Positions 55,969-64,000 of a stretch of 64,000 bases of DNA are shown here, piece after piece (positions within the stretch are counted from its first letter, which is position 1; each line of letters opens with the position of its first letter). This DNA comes from an uncultured Alistipes sp. (GTDB lineage Bacteria > Bacteroidota > Bacteroidia > Bacteroidales > Rikenellaceae). Under the pieces are notes generated by a model. The model was not told the DNA's origin, searched no databases, and saw nothing but the letters and a program-made list of their open reading frames with translations. Location of the stretch: NCBI GenBank assembly GCA_947177225.1, contig CAMWTS010000003.1, forward strand, positions 1-64,000, written 5' to 3'. Position numbers and translations under genes: made by a program.

Positions 55969-56415
55969 ATGGAACTTCATAATCTTAAACCCGCCAAGGG
56001 TGCCAACCACCATGACAAGCGTGTTGGTCGCGGTGCCGGTTCGGGTCATGGCGGTTATTCGACGCGCGGTCTGAAAGGTGCCAAGTCGCGTTCGGGTTAC
56101 TCTCGCAAGTTGGGATTCGAGGGCGGTCAGATGCCTTTGCAGCGTCGTCTTCCGAAATTCGGTTTCACCAACTTGAAGCGTGTAGAGTACAAGCCTATCA
56201 ACCTGTCGACGTTGGAGGAGCTTTCGGCAAAGAACAATCTGTCGGAGGTTACCATGGAGACGCTGGTTGCTGCCGGTTTCGTATCTGGCAACGACAAGGT
56301 GAAGATTCTGGGCAACGGTACGATTACGCGTGCGTTGACTGTTAAGGCCAACGCCTTCTCTAAGAGCGCCGAGGCAGCCATCACGGCAGCCGGCGGCAGC
56401 GTGGAGAAGTTGTAG
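55969..56415 (+). CDS. rplO: 50S ribosomal protein L15
   Basis: The 148-residue protein begins with the L15 signature HNLKPAKGANHHDKRVGRG and the Gly-rich segment GSGHGGYSTRGLKGAKSRSG. The gap of about 220 bp to secY holds an imperfect hairpin near 56491-56524. Confidence 0.98.
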   Translation: MELHNLKPAKGANHHDKRVGRGAGSGHGGYSTRGLKGAKSRSGYSRKLGFEGGQMPLQRRLPKFGFTNLKRVEYKPINLSTLEELSAKNNLSEVTMETLVAAGFVSGNDKVKILGNGTITRALTVKANAFSKSAEAAITAAGGSVEKL

Positions 56416-56490
56416 CGGCGTACCATATTGCGGGTGAAGTCGGGTCGATCGCGAGGTCGATACCGCAGTTGGCCGGGGATATATATAAAT

Positions 56491-56524
56491 AGGTGCGGCA
56501 GAGCCGGATTCCGTTCTGCAACAC
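56491..56524 (+). promoter_or_regulatory. Imperfect hairpin between rplO and secY
   Basis: GGTG with CACC and GCAGA with TCTGC form a two-part stem around GCCGGATTCCGT. No T-run follows, so a terminator is doubtful. The rest of the 56416-56636 gap shows no gene or clear promoter. Confidence 0.45.
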
Positions 56525-56636
56525 CTCTCCTCCTCAGGCCGTCGGTGCGAGAGCAGCGACAAGACGGATACTCGACGACGCCGAGACCCGCAACCATGCA
56601 ATAAAGAGTTTTAAGAATCAGTAAAACCAAATTTTT

Positions 56637-57995
56637 ATGAACCAATATCTAATTGTTGGTATTATCCTGGCGGTAATCATCGCACTGCTGGCGACCAACA
56701 AAAAACTGGTAGAGACGCTCAAAAATATCTATAAGATCGAAGAGCTTCGCAAGCGTATCCTCTTTACGCTCGGCCTCCTTCTTATATATCGTTTGGGTAG
56801 TTTCGTGGTGTTGCCCGGTGTGGATCACGGCGCTATTGTAGAGTTTACCAAGTCGTTCGCTCAGGACGGTGAGAATGCCAACAACCTTATGGGTCTGTTG
56901 AACGTATTCTCGGGAGGCGCGTTCTCGCAAGCCTCTATCTTTGCTTTGGGTGTCATGCCATACATCACCGCCTCGATCATCATACAGTTGTTGGGAATCA
57001 TGGTTCCCTACTTCCGCAAGATGCAAAAGGAGGGTGAGAGCGGCCGCCGCAAGATGAATCAGTGGACTCGTTTCCTTACCATTGCCGTGTTGCTTTTGCA
57101 GGCTCCGGCCTATCTGAAAACTCAGATCCCGGCAGATGCGATTATCCCCGATGGCGGTTTCATTATGACCTCGACGATCATTCTCATCGCCGGTACCATG
57201 TTCATCATGTGGCTGGGTGAGAAGATCACGGACAAGGGTATAGGTAACGGTATCTCGCTGATTATTATGATCGGTATCGTGGCACGTCTGCCGCAAGCCT
57301 TCTTGCAGGAAGTCATGTTCAAGCTGGACGGCCATGGCGGTAGCCTCATCATGTTCATCGTCGAGCTGGTATTCCTGGCTTTGGTATTCATGATGACCAT
57401 CGCTCTGGTGCAGGCCGTGCGCAAGATTCCGGTTCAGTATGCAAAGCGTATCGTAGGTAACAAGCAGTACGGTGGCGTGCGTCAGTACATTCCTTTGAAG
57501 CTGAATGCTGCCAACGTGATGCCTATTATCTTCGCGCAGGCTCTGATGTTCATACCCGCCTTGATCTCAAACGGCGGTGCATTTGCCGATATTCAGGGTT
57601 TCTGGTATAACTTTACGCTTGCAGTCCTGGTAATTGCGTTTACATACTTCTACACCGCAATTATCATGAATCCTCAAATGATGGCTGACGAGATGAAGCG
57701 TAACGGAGGCTTTATTCCTGGTGTAAAACCCGGTAAGAGCACCGTGACCTACATCGACAACATCATGACGAGAATCACACTCCCCGGCTCGCTTTTCCTC
57801 GCTGTCGTGACGATTCTTCCGGCCATAGCGATGAAACTCGGCGTCGTATCGTCGTTCGCATACTTCTACGGAGGTACGTCGCTTCTGATTATGGTGGGCG
57901 TGGTACTCGACACTCTGAAGCAGATAGAGAGCTACCTGTTGATGCGTCATTACGACGGTCTTATGAAGACGGGACGCATACAGGGCCGCTACTAA
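56637..57995 (+). CDS. secY: Protein translocase subunit SecY
   Basis: The 452-residue protein has ten predicted membrane helices, including the plug-adjacent YRLGSFVVLPGVD and FALGVMPYITASIIIQLL segments and the C-terminal YFYGGTSLLIMVGVVLDTLKQIESYLL. It forms the channel of the Sec translocon with SecE and SecG. The position between rplO and map is the classical one. Length is slightly above the E. coli protein. Confidence 0.97.
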   Translation: MNQYLIVGIILAVIIALLATNKKLVETLKNIYKIEELRKRILFTLGLLLIYRLGSFVVLPGVDHGAIVEFTKSFAQDGENANNLMGLLNVFSGGAFSQASIFALGVMPYITASIIIQLLGIMVPYFRKMQKEGESGRRKMNQWTRFLTIAVLLLQAPAYLKTQIPADAIIPDGGFIMTSTIILIAGTMFIMWLGEKITDKGIGNGISLIIMIGIVARLPQAFLQEVMFKLDGHGGSLIMFIVELVFLALVFMMTIALVQAVRKIPVQYAKRIVGNKQYGGVRQYIPLKLNAANVMPIIFAQALMFIPALISNGGAFADIQGFWYNFTLAVLVIAFTYFYTAIIMNPQMMADEMKRNGGFIPGVKPGKSTVTYIDNIMTRITLPGSLFLAVVTILPAIAMKLGVVSSFAYFYGGTSLLIMVGVVLDTLKQIESYLLMRHYDGLMKTGRIQGRY

Positions 57996-58023
57996 ACGTT
58001 TACTGATAGAGTTACGTTGAGAA

Positions 58024-58797
58024 ATGATATACTTAAAAACTGACGACGAGATAGAGTTGCTCCGCGAGAACAACATTCTGGTGAGCCAGACGCTTGCCGA
58101 GGTGGGACGTCATTGCAAACCGGGTGTCACCACCCGTGAGCTCAATGACCTTGCCGAAGCGTATATGCGTTCGCACGGAGCGACTCCGGCTTGTCTCGGT
58201 TACGAGGGCTATCCTGCTGCGACCTGCATATCGGTCAACGAGCAGGTGGTTCACGGAATACCGTCGGACTACGTTATCAAGGAGGGCGACATTGTGTCGG
58301 TCGATTTTTGTACGTTTATGAAGGGGTTTGTTGGTGATTCGGCATATACGTTTGCCGTGGGAGAGGTCAGCGATGAGGTTAAACGACTTCTGGACGTCAC
58401 CAAAGAGGCTCTTTATAGAGGTACGGCACAGGCCAAGGCCGGTAATCGCGTAGGCGATATCTCGGCTGCCGTGCAGGAGTATGCCGAGAGTTTCGGCTAC
58501 GGAGTAGTACGCGAGTTGGAAGGACACGGCTTGGGTCGTCGTATGCACGAGGAGCCGGGAGTTCCCAACTACGGCGCACGAGGCAGAGGACCGTTGTTGA
58601 AAGAGGGTATGGTCATCTGCATCGAACCGATGATAACGATGGGCAATCGCGCCGTGGTATTCGAGCGCGACGGCTGGACGGTACGCACGCGCGACCGCAA
58701 ACCTGCGGCTCATTTCGAGTTTGCAGTGGCGATTCGCAAGTCGGGACCCGATGTATTGACGGATTTCAGTATCATTGAACAGGCACTTAACTCATAA
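58024..58797 (+). CDS. map: Type I methionine aminopeptidase
   Basis: The 257-residue protein has the metal-ligand motifs VSVDFCTFMKGFVGDSAYTFAVG (two Asp), ELEGHGLGRRMHEEP (His), and IEPMIT with a late Glu (AHFEFAVAI). It removes N-terminal Met from new proteins. Located after secY as in many bacteria. Confidence 0.96.
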   Translation: MIYLKTDDEIELLRENNILVSQTLAEVGRHCKPGVTTRELNDLAEAYMRSHGATPACLGYEGYPAATCISVNEQVVHGIPSDYVIKEGDIVSVDFCTFMKGFVGDSAYTFAVGEVSDEVKRLLDVTKEALYRGTAQAKAGNRVGDISAAVQEYAESFGYGVVRELEGHGLGRRMHEEPGVPNYGARGRGPLLKEGMVICIEPMITMGNRAVVFERDGWTVRTRDRKPAAHFEFAVAIRKSGPDVLTDFSIIEQALNS

Positions 58798-58806
58798 AAA
58801 CACTCT

Positions 58807-59025
58807 ATGGCAAAACAAACTGCTATCGAAAGGGACGGAACCATCATCGAGGCGTTGTCTAATGCAATGTTTCGTGTGGAGTTGGATAACGGACACGTTA
58901 TCACGGCCCATATCTCGGGTAAGATGCGTATGCACTACATCAAGATCCTGCCCGGAGATAAAGTTAAAGTAGAGATGACTCCTTACGATTTGAGTAAGGG
59001 GCGCATATCTTTCAGGTACAAATAA
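58807..59025 (+). CDS. infA: Translation initiation factor IF-1
   Basis: The 72-residue S1-like protein starts [19 protein letters not shown] and contains [32 protein letters not shown], the IF-1 signature. It helps position initiator tRNA on the 30S subunit. Ten bases after map. Confidence 0.98.
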   Translation: MAKQTAIERDGTIIEALSNAMFRVELDNGHVITAHISGKMRMHYIKILPGDKVKVEMTPYDLSKGRISFRYK

Positions 59026-59044
59026 TTAAGGTCGCTTGAAAATT

Positions 59045-59161
59045 ATGAAAGTAAGAGCATCGATCAAAAAGAGAAGCGAAGATTGCAAGATCGTACGCCG
59101 CAAAGGTAAGCTGTACGTGATCTGCAAGAAGAACCCTAAGTTCAAAATGCGCCAAGGATAA
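59045..59161 (+). CDS. rpmJ: 50S ribosomal protein L36
   Basis: A 38-residue protein: [20 protein letters not shown] then [17 protein letters not shown]. Only two cysteines are present and the family's other zinc ligands are missing, so the full zinc site is lost, as often seen in the phylum. Lies between infA and rpsM. Confidence 0.93.
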   Translation: MKVRASIKKRSEDCKIVRRKGKLYVICKKNPKFKMRQG

Positions 59162-59203
59162 TTTTTTAGTTTGAGTTATTGAAAATTAAAGAGAAACAAA
59201 TTT

Positions 59204-59584
59204 ATGGCACGTATAGTAGGTGTTGATTTACCAAAAAATAAGCGCGGCGAAATAGGTCTTACGTATATCTACGGTATAGGCCGCAGCACTGCGCGCAAGA
59301 TTCTTGATGGCGTGGCCGTAAGCTACGATATCAAGGTAGAGGATTGGACCGATGAGCAGATCGGTGCTATCCGTAACAAGATCGCCGAGATGGGCATCAA
59401 GGTCGAGGGCGAGTGCCGCTCGATGGTTCAGCTCAACATTAAGCGTCTTATGGATATCGGTTGCTACCGTGGTATCCGCCACCGTTTGGGACTTCCCGTT
59501 CGCGGTCAGAGCACGAAGAACAACGCTCGTACGCGTAAGGGTAAGAAGAAGACTGTAGCAAACAAGAAAAAGGCAACTAAGTAA
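59204..59584 (+). CDS. rpsM: 30S ribosomal protein S13
   Basis: The 126-residue protein has [25 protein letters not shown] and the basic end [21 protein letters not shown]. It links the subunit heads and binds the P-site tRNA. First gene of the alpha segment. Confidence 0.98.
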   Translation: MARIVGVDLPKNKRGEIGLTYIYGIGRSTARKILDGVAVSYDIKVEDWTDEQIGAIRNKIAEMGIKVEGECRSMVQLNIKRLMDIGCYRGIRHRLGLPVRGQSTKNNARTRKGKKKTVANKKKATK

Positions 59585-59596
59585 TATTAGAGAGTT

Positions 59597-59986
59597 ATGG
59601 CAAAGAAAACTGGAACAGTTAAGAAAAAGGTTGTTAAGGTCGGTGCTCAGGGCATGGCTTTCGTACACTCGACTTTCAACAACGTTATCGTAACCATCAC
59701 CAACGAGGTTGGTGAGGTCATCAGCTGGTCGTCGGCCGGTAAGATGGGTTTCCGCGGTTCGAAGAAGAATACTCCCTATGCAGCGCAGACGGCTGCCGCC
59801 GATTGCGCCAAGGTTGCTTACGACATGGGTTTGCGTAAGGTTAAGGTTTATGTCAAGGGTCCGGGTCAGGGCAGAGAGTCTGCCGTGCGTACGATCCACG
59901 GCGCAGGCATCGAGGTGATGGAGATCATCGACGTCACTCCGCTGCCGCACAACGGTTGCCGTGCTCCTAACCGTCGTCGCGTATAG
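59597..59986 (+). CDS. rpsK: 30S ribosomal protein S11
   Basis: The 129-residue protein has [16 protein letters not shown], the [10 protein letters not shown] segment and the C-terminal [18 protein letters not shown]. It forms part of the platform near the E site. Typical length. Confidence 0.98.
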   Translation: MAKKTGTVKKKVVKVGAQGMAFVHSTFNNVIVTITNEVGEVISWSSAGKMGFRGSKKNTPYAAQTAAADCAKVAYDMGLRKVKVYVKGPGQGRESAVRTIHGAGIEVMEIIDVTPLPHNGCRAPNRRRV

Positions 59987-60051
59987 TTTGACGTTGCGGA
60001 GCTAAGAACATAACTCAATTAATTTTACCGAAGAATTAATATTAAAAAACT

Positions 60052-60660
60052 ATGGCAAGATATATAGGACCAAAATCGAAAATCGCCAGAAAGTTTGGCG
60101 AGGCTATTTACGGTGCGGATAAAGTGCTTGAAAAGCGCAACTTCCCTCCCGGACAGCACGGTCTTGCTCGCAAGCGTAAGAAGAACTCGGAGTATGGAGA
60201 GCAGCTTGGCGAGAAGCAGAAGGCTAAGTACACTTACGGTATCTTGGAGAAGCAGTTTGCCCGTACATACGAGGCTGCTGCCCGTATGGGCGGTATCACG
60301 GGTGAGAACCTGTTGAAGCTCTTGGAGTGCCGTCTTGACAATGTCGTATATCGTCTGGGTATCGCCCCGACCCGTGCGGCAGCCCGTCAGCTCGTATCGC
60401 ATCGTCACATCTGCGTTAACGGCAATGTAGTAAACATTCCGTCGTATTCGCTGAACGTAGGCGACGTGGTATCGGTTCGCGAGAAGTCTAAATCTTTGGA
60501 GGTTATCACCTCTTCGCTGGCCGGCGCATCGCGCAGCCGCTATGCCTGGTTGGAGTGGGACAACGCTTCTTTGAGCGGTAAGTTCCTGCAAACGCCTGAG
60601 CGCGAGGAGATCCCTGAGAACATCAAGGAGCAGCTCATCGTCAACCTGTACTCTAAGTAG
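60052..60660 (+). CDS. rpsD: 30S ribosomal protein S4
   Basis: The 202-residue protein has [20 protein letters not shown], an S4 RNA-binding domain ([35 protein letters not shown]) and a C-terminal extension. The N-terminal zinc cysteines are absent. Often the alpha-operon autoregulator in other bacteria. Confidence 0.98.
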   Translation: MARYIGPKSKIARKFGEAIYGADKVLEKRNFPPGQHGLARKRKKNSEYGEQLGEKQKAKYTYGILEKQFARTYEAAARMGGITGENLLKLLECRLDNVVYRLGIAPTRAAARQLVSHRHICVNGNVVNIPSYSLNVGDVVSVREKSKSLEVITSSLAGASRSRYAWLEWDNASLSGKFLQTPEREEIPENIKEQLIVNLYSK

Positions 60661-60684
60661 TGATTTAACAACAAATTCAATATT

Positions 60685-61677
60685 ATGGCAATATTAGCAT
60701 TCCAAAAGCCTGAAAAGGTAATCATGCTCGAATCGACCTCCTCGTTCGGAAAGTTCGAATTCCGTCCGTTGGAGCCCGGTTTCGGCATGACCGTCGGAAA
60801 TGCCTTGCGCCGTGTGCTGCTCTCTTCGTTGGAGGGTTATGCCATCACGACAGTCAAGGTTGCCGGCGTGAACAATGAGTTTGCCGCTATCCCCGGTGTG
60901 ATGGAGGGTATGATCGAGGTCATACTTAACCTCAAACAGGTTCGTTTCATTCGCACGGTTGACAATCAGGAGGCCGAGAAGGTCTCGATCAACGTTGCGG
61001 GCGTAACAGAGCTTACGGCAGGTTATATCTCGAACTATCTTTCATTCTTCAAGGTCTTGAATCCGGAGTTGGTGATTTGCCATCTTGCTCCCGGCACCAA
61101 AATGCAGATGACCATTACCATCGGTAAGGGTCGCGGTTATGTGCCTTCGGAGGAGAATACTCCCGCGGAGAAAGATGTCGACACGCTGCCGATCGATTCT
61201 ATTTTCACACCGATCAAAAACGTAAAGTACTCTATCGAGGACTACCGTGTCGAGCAGAAGACCGACTATGAGAAGTTGAATTTGGAGATCACTACCGACG
61301 GCTCGATCCACCCGAAGGAGGCGTTGAAGGAGGCCGCAAAGATTCTTATTCAGCACTTTATGCTCTTTTCCGACGAGAAGATTACGCTCGATATGGAGGA
61401 GACGGGCGGTGTTGAAGAGTTCGATGAGAATATCCTTCACATGCGTCAGTTGTTGAAGACGAAGCTTACCGATCAGGATCTGAGCGTTCGTGCTCTTAAC
61501 TGCCTGAAAGCTGCCGATGTCGACACGGTCGGCGACTTGGTCAAGCTCAATCGCAACGAGTTGTTGAAGTTCCGCAACTTCGGTAAGAAGTCGCTGACGG
61601 AGCTCGACGAGTTGCTCGCATCGCTGAATCTTAAATTCGGTATGGACGTATCTATCTACAAACTTGATAAAGATTAA
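60685..61677 (+). CDS. rpoA: DNA-directed RNA polymerase subunit alpha
   Basis: The 330-residue protein has an N-terminal dimerisation domain ([35 protein letters not shown]) and a C-terminal DNA-contact domain ([38 protein letters not shown]). It is the assembly scaffold of RNA polymerase. Three bases before rplQ. Confidence 0.98.
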   Translation: MAILAFQKPEKVIMLESTSSFGKFEFRPLEPGFGMTVGNALRRVLLSSLEGYAITTVKVAGVNNEFAAIPGVMEGMIEVILNLKQVRFIRTVDNQEAEKVSINVAGVTELTAGYISNYLSFFKVLNPELVICHLAPGTKMQMTITIGKGRGYVPSEENTPAEKDVDTLPIDSIFTPIKNVKYSIEDYRVEQKTDYEKLNLEITTDGSIHPKEALKEAAKILIQHFMLFSDEKITLDMEETGGVEEFDENILHMRQLLKTKLTDQDLSVRALNCLKAADVDTVGDLVKLNRNELLKFRNFGKKSLTELDELLASLNLKFGMDVSIYKLDKD

Positions 61678-61679
61678 TT

Positions 61680-62267
61680 ATGAGACACAATAAGAATTTT
61701 AATCATCTTGGCAGACAGGCCGGCCACCGTAAGGCTATGCTCTCGAATATGGCCTCGTCGCTTATTCTGCACAAGCGTATCTCGACGACTGTTGCCAAGG
61801 CCAAGGCCGTACAGCAGTTCATCGAGCCTCTGGCGACCAAATCGAAGGAGGACACCACTCATTCGCGCCGTGTAGTATTCTCGTACTTGAAGCAGAAGGA
61901 GGCCGTTACGGAGTTGTTCCGTACGATCGCTCCCAAGATTGCCGAGCGTCCGGGTGGCTACACTCGTATCCTGAAAACCGGTTTCCGTCTGGGTGACGGT
62001 GCCGATATGTGTATCATCGAGTTCGTTGATTTCAACGACGCATACACCTTTGGCAAGACCGCTTCTGCCGATGCTGCCAAGACCAAGACTCGTCGTTCAC
62101 GCCGCTCTACGGCCAAGAAGACCGACGCTGTCGAGGACGCAGAGGTAGTTGCAGAGGGTGCAAAGAAGCCTGCCAAGGCTGCTGCTCCCAAAGCTCCCAA
62201 GGCTACGGCTGCCAAGGCTGCCGCACCGAAGGTTGCAAAGAAGACCAATGTAGGTAAGAAGATGTAG
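61680..62267 (+). CDS. rplQ: 50S ribosomal protein L17 with a long basic tail
   Basis: The 195-residue protein begins with the L17 core [28 protein letters not shown] and [21 protein letters not shown]. After about residue 125 comes an Ala/Lys/Pro-rich low-complexity tail (repeats such as KAAAPK and APKATAAK), clearly longer than the usual L17. The core is normal. Last gene of the ribosomal supercluster; a family A repeat follows at once. Confidence 0.96.
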   Translation: MRHNKNFNHLGRQAGHRKAMLSNMASSLILHKRISTTVAKAKAVQQFIEPLATKSKEDTTHSRRVVFSYLKQKEAVTELFRTIAPKIAERPGGYTRILKTGFRLGDGADMCIIEFVDFNDAYTFGKTASADAAKTKTRRSRRSTAKKTDAVEDAEVVAEGAKKPAKAAAPKAPKATAAKAAAPKVAKKTNVGKKM

Positions 62268-62270
62268 TTC

Positions 62271-62398
62271 TTCTTTTATGTGAAAAGGCGTCATTTGCTG
62301 CGCCTCGCTCAATAGCCCGAATAGGCAGTACGTCGAGTACAGCCTATCCGGGCTATTTTCGTTGCGGCTTCATTTCATGCACTTTTTCTCGCCGCGTG
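62271..62398. repeat. Family A palindromic repeat, right arm replaced
   Basis: It has the left arm TTTTATGTGAAAAGGCGTCATT and the central hairpin ATAGGCAGTAC-n-GTACAGCCTAT, but instead of the GACGAAAAA arm it runs into CATTTCATGCACTTTTTCTCGCC, the same ending as the unit at 16673-16842. It begins just after the rplQ stop codon. Confidence 0.75.
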
Positions 62399-62404
62399 TC
62401 GCAG

Positions 62405-62680
62405 GTCTTGTCTTTCCCAGATGTCTCACGTTCGTTCGACATGAGAATCTCTATTTTCGGTGGATAAACTCCTGTTCGTTGCATTGCATTCCCTCCTGCG
62501 AGACTCCCACGTCGCAGTCTTTGCCTGCTACTCGGAGTGACAATTCAGAAGAGATTCCCACATCGCCTTTGGCTCCTCGGAGTGACAATTCCCGATGTCG
62601 AGACTCCCACGTCGCAACTGCGTCGCTCCTCGGAGTGACAGCGTTTGTTATTTCGAGCGTAAGTGAGAAATCTGTGCGGG
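62405..62680. repeat. Family B repeats after rplQ
   Basis: Units of the GCGAGACTCCCACGTCGC...CTCCTCGGAGTGACA and ATTTCGAGCG...GAGAAATCTGTG type occur several times. No gene. From 62690 to 62893 the sequence is AT-rich with no clear consensus promoter for the next gene. Confidence 0.75.
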
Positions 62681-62893
62681 ACATGGAATATTTATCAGTT
62701 ACCCTAACTGGTCAGATGCCTGGTTTGATCTGATGATGGAGCCGGTCGAAAGACGAAAAAATAAAAATTTATCTGCTTTGAGGGTCAAATCGTTGTCTTG
62801 AACGAAGATTATTTAACATAATAATGGTTTTGCGTGGGTCGTTATATTCTTGAAAAATTTTAAGAATAGAGAAAAGTTTAACGAATATTAGAT

Positions 62894-64000
62894 ATGATGC
62901 AGACCAAAATTTCAAAAACGCTCGAAGCAATCATTGCACGTGTTACGTTCGATGTCTCGAAATCCGCAGCGAAGAGTTCCTACAAGGACAGACTCGCATT
63001 GGAGATCCTGCGCGAAGACGGAGCTTTGGCCTATCAACTGCTCTCGTCGAGACTCAAAGATTGGGAGCTTTACCAGATACCGTTGCGTATCGAACACGAG
63101 TTGGAGTCGTCGCCTGTGGCCGAGCGGCTGTCGCCGGAGGAGTTTTATACGTTGTTGTGCGAGGAGATGAAGTCGGCCACCAAGGACAGAAATGTCTCGA
63201 CGGCACATGCTCTGCGCTACATCGCCTCTGACACCGAGACGGCTACGGCGCGCGTGCTGGCCATATACGGACTTACGGCCGAGATGCTCGACGACGAGAT
63301 CGAGCAAATGACCTCGGGCGTGGATTCGACTCCGATCCGCATCGACATGCAAGTCATCGACCTGAACCAAGAAGAGACCCAATCCGCACCGGGCACCTCA
63401 CTCGATAAGTTCGGCGTGAATCTGACGCGTTTGGCGCGCGAGGGCAAGATCGATCCCGTCATAGGTCGAGAGCAGGAGATCGAGCGCGTCATACAGATCC
63501 TGTCGCGCCGCAAGAAGAACAATCCGATGCTTATCGGTGAGGCCGGAGTGGGTAAAAGTGCAATAGTAGAGGGGCTTGCGCTGCGCATGGCCGCAGGAGA
63601 CGTGCCCTATACCATATCGAACAAGGAGTTGTATTCGCTCGAAATATCGTCGCTGGTGGCCGGTACGAAGTTTCGCGGTGAGTTCGAGGAGCGCATGCAG
63701 CAGCTTATCGAGTCGCTGTCGAAGTCGCACAATACGATTATCTTCATCGACGAGATACACACTATTGTCGGTGCCGGGTCGACGCAAGGCTCGCTCGACA
63801 CGGCCAACATTCTCAAACCGGCGCTGGCACGCGGCGATTTGCAGACCATCGGTGCCACTACGCTCGATGAGTTTCGCGAGAACATCGAGAACGATTCGGC
63901 GTTGGAGCGACGTTTTCAGAAGGTTGTGGTCGAGCCGACCACAGCAGCTCAGACGATGGAGATATTGCGTCGTGTGGCACCGTACTACGAGCAGCACCAC
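62894..64000 (+). CDS. ATP-dependent Clp protease ATP-binding subunit, ClpC/ClpA-like (partial)
   Basis: The frame opens at ATG 62894 (or 62897) and runs off the window after 369 codons. The N-terminal Clp repeat domain (about residues 1-150) is followed by a linker and the first AAA+ domain, with Walker A GEAGVGKS near residue 218, Walker [10 protein letters not shown], and [12 protein letters not shown]. This is a Hsp100 unfoldase that feeds ClpP, or acts as a disaggregase if ClpB. The short linker without a clear coiled coil so far does not decide between them because the middle domain lies past the window end. Confidence 0.9.
   Translation, partial: MMQTKISKTLEAIIARVTFDVSKSAAKSSYKDRLALEILREDGALAYQLLSSRLKDWELYQIPLRIEHELESSPVAERLSPEEFYTLLCEEMKSATKDRNVSTAHALRYIASDTETATARVLAIYGLTAEMLDDEIEQMTSGVDSTPIRIDMQVIDLNQEETQSAPGTSLDKFGVNLTRLAREGKIDPVIGREQEIERVIQILSRRKKNNPMLIGEAGVGKSAIVEGLALRMAAGDVPYTISNKELYSLEISSLVAGTKFRGEFEERMQQLIESLSKSHNTIIFIDEIHTIVGAGSTQGSLDTANILKPALARGDLQTIGATTLDEFRENIENDSALERRFQKVVVEPTTAAQTMEILRRVAPYYEQHH

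Noticed and set aside
62829..62852. TTTG plus TATTCTTG before the clp gene
   Set aside because: Spacing of 12 bases is too short and the -7 box has a mismatch.
1..64000. CRISPR arrays, tRNA or rRNA genes
   Set aside because: Repeats found have no regular spacer pattern; no cloverleaf or rRNA sequence was recognised by eye. A tRNAscan-SE and Infernal run would be decisive.

Overview
The window looks like a chromosomal segment of a GC-rich Bacteroidales bacterium, most likely Rikenellaceae or Alistipes-like. That placement is inference. It rests on phylum-type promoters (-33 TTTG, about 19-21 bases, -7 TAnnTTTG) seen repeatedly, on Bacteroidetes families such as DUF4932, DUF4954, DUF4374 and an RluA gene next to a PASTA protein, on a contiguous str-S10-spc-alpha ribosomal cluster without tuf after fusA, and on an MqnE-type radical SAM enzyme that suggests futalosine-route menaquinone synthesis.

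Layout. 1-281: a short repeat cluster. 282-2924 (minus): a DUF4932 metallopeptidase-like protein and a 5'-nucleotidase-type phosphatase. 2996-8209 (plus): TGS/uridine-kinase-like protein, gcvP, slyD, ending in a strong terminator. 8287-13205: a compact accessory cluster of a Ser/Thr kinase with a WG-repeat tail, a DUF4954 beta-helix protein, a vWA protein and a kinase-like protein whose catalytic Asp is replaced, again with WG repeats. 13237-16262: trxB, a small lipoprotein, rnz and a TrmH/SpoU methyltransferase. 16263-18598: repeat-rich DNA with one AT-rich gene for a membrane PH-like protein. 18599-20666 (minus): lpxB, FAH-family and PAS-like genes. 20843-22186: a MATE exporter. 22207-23556 (minus): trmD and an MBL hydrolase. 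23576-26278: an AT-rich restriction-modification island (TdeIII-type endonuclease, methyltransferase, an AIPR-like remnant) bounded by a 45-bp direct repeat. 26417-31597 (minus): a xusABC-like xenosiderophore operon. 31803-34165 (minus): rlmD-like and rpmH genes separated by repeats. 34406-42097: tgt, lptG-like, an mqnE-PASTA fusion, rluD-like and ygiQ, tightly packed. 42874-62267: the ribosomal supercluster from rpsL to rplQ with secY, map, infA and rpoA. 62268-62893: repeats again. 62894-64000: the start of a clpC-like gene.

How the parts fit. Most of the window is housekeeping. The accessory signals are the kinase/vWA/WG cluster, the restriction-modification island inserted at the 5' end of the MBL gene, the xus-like iron locus with a charged insertion in its PepSY protein, the radical-SAM/PASTA fusion, two families of dispersed palindromic repeats, and a 1-kb repeat-bearing gap between rpsN and rpsH, where a consensus promoter restarts the operon. 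I saw no tRNA, rRNA, CRISPR array, transposase or integrase.
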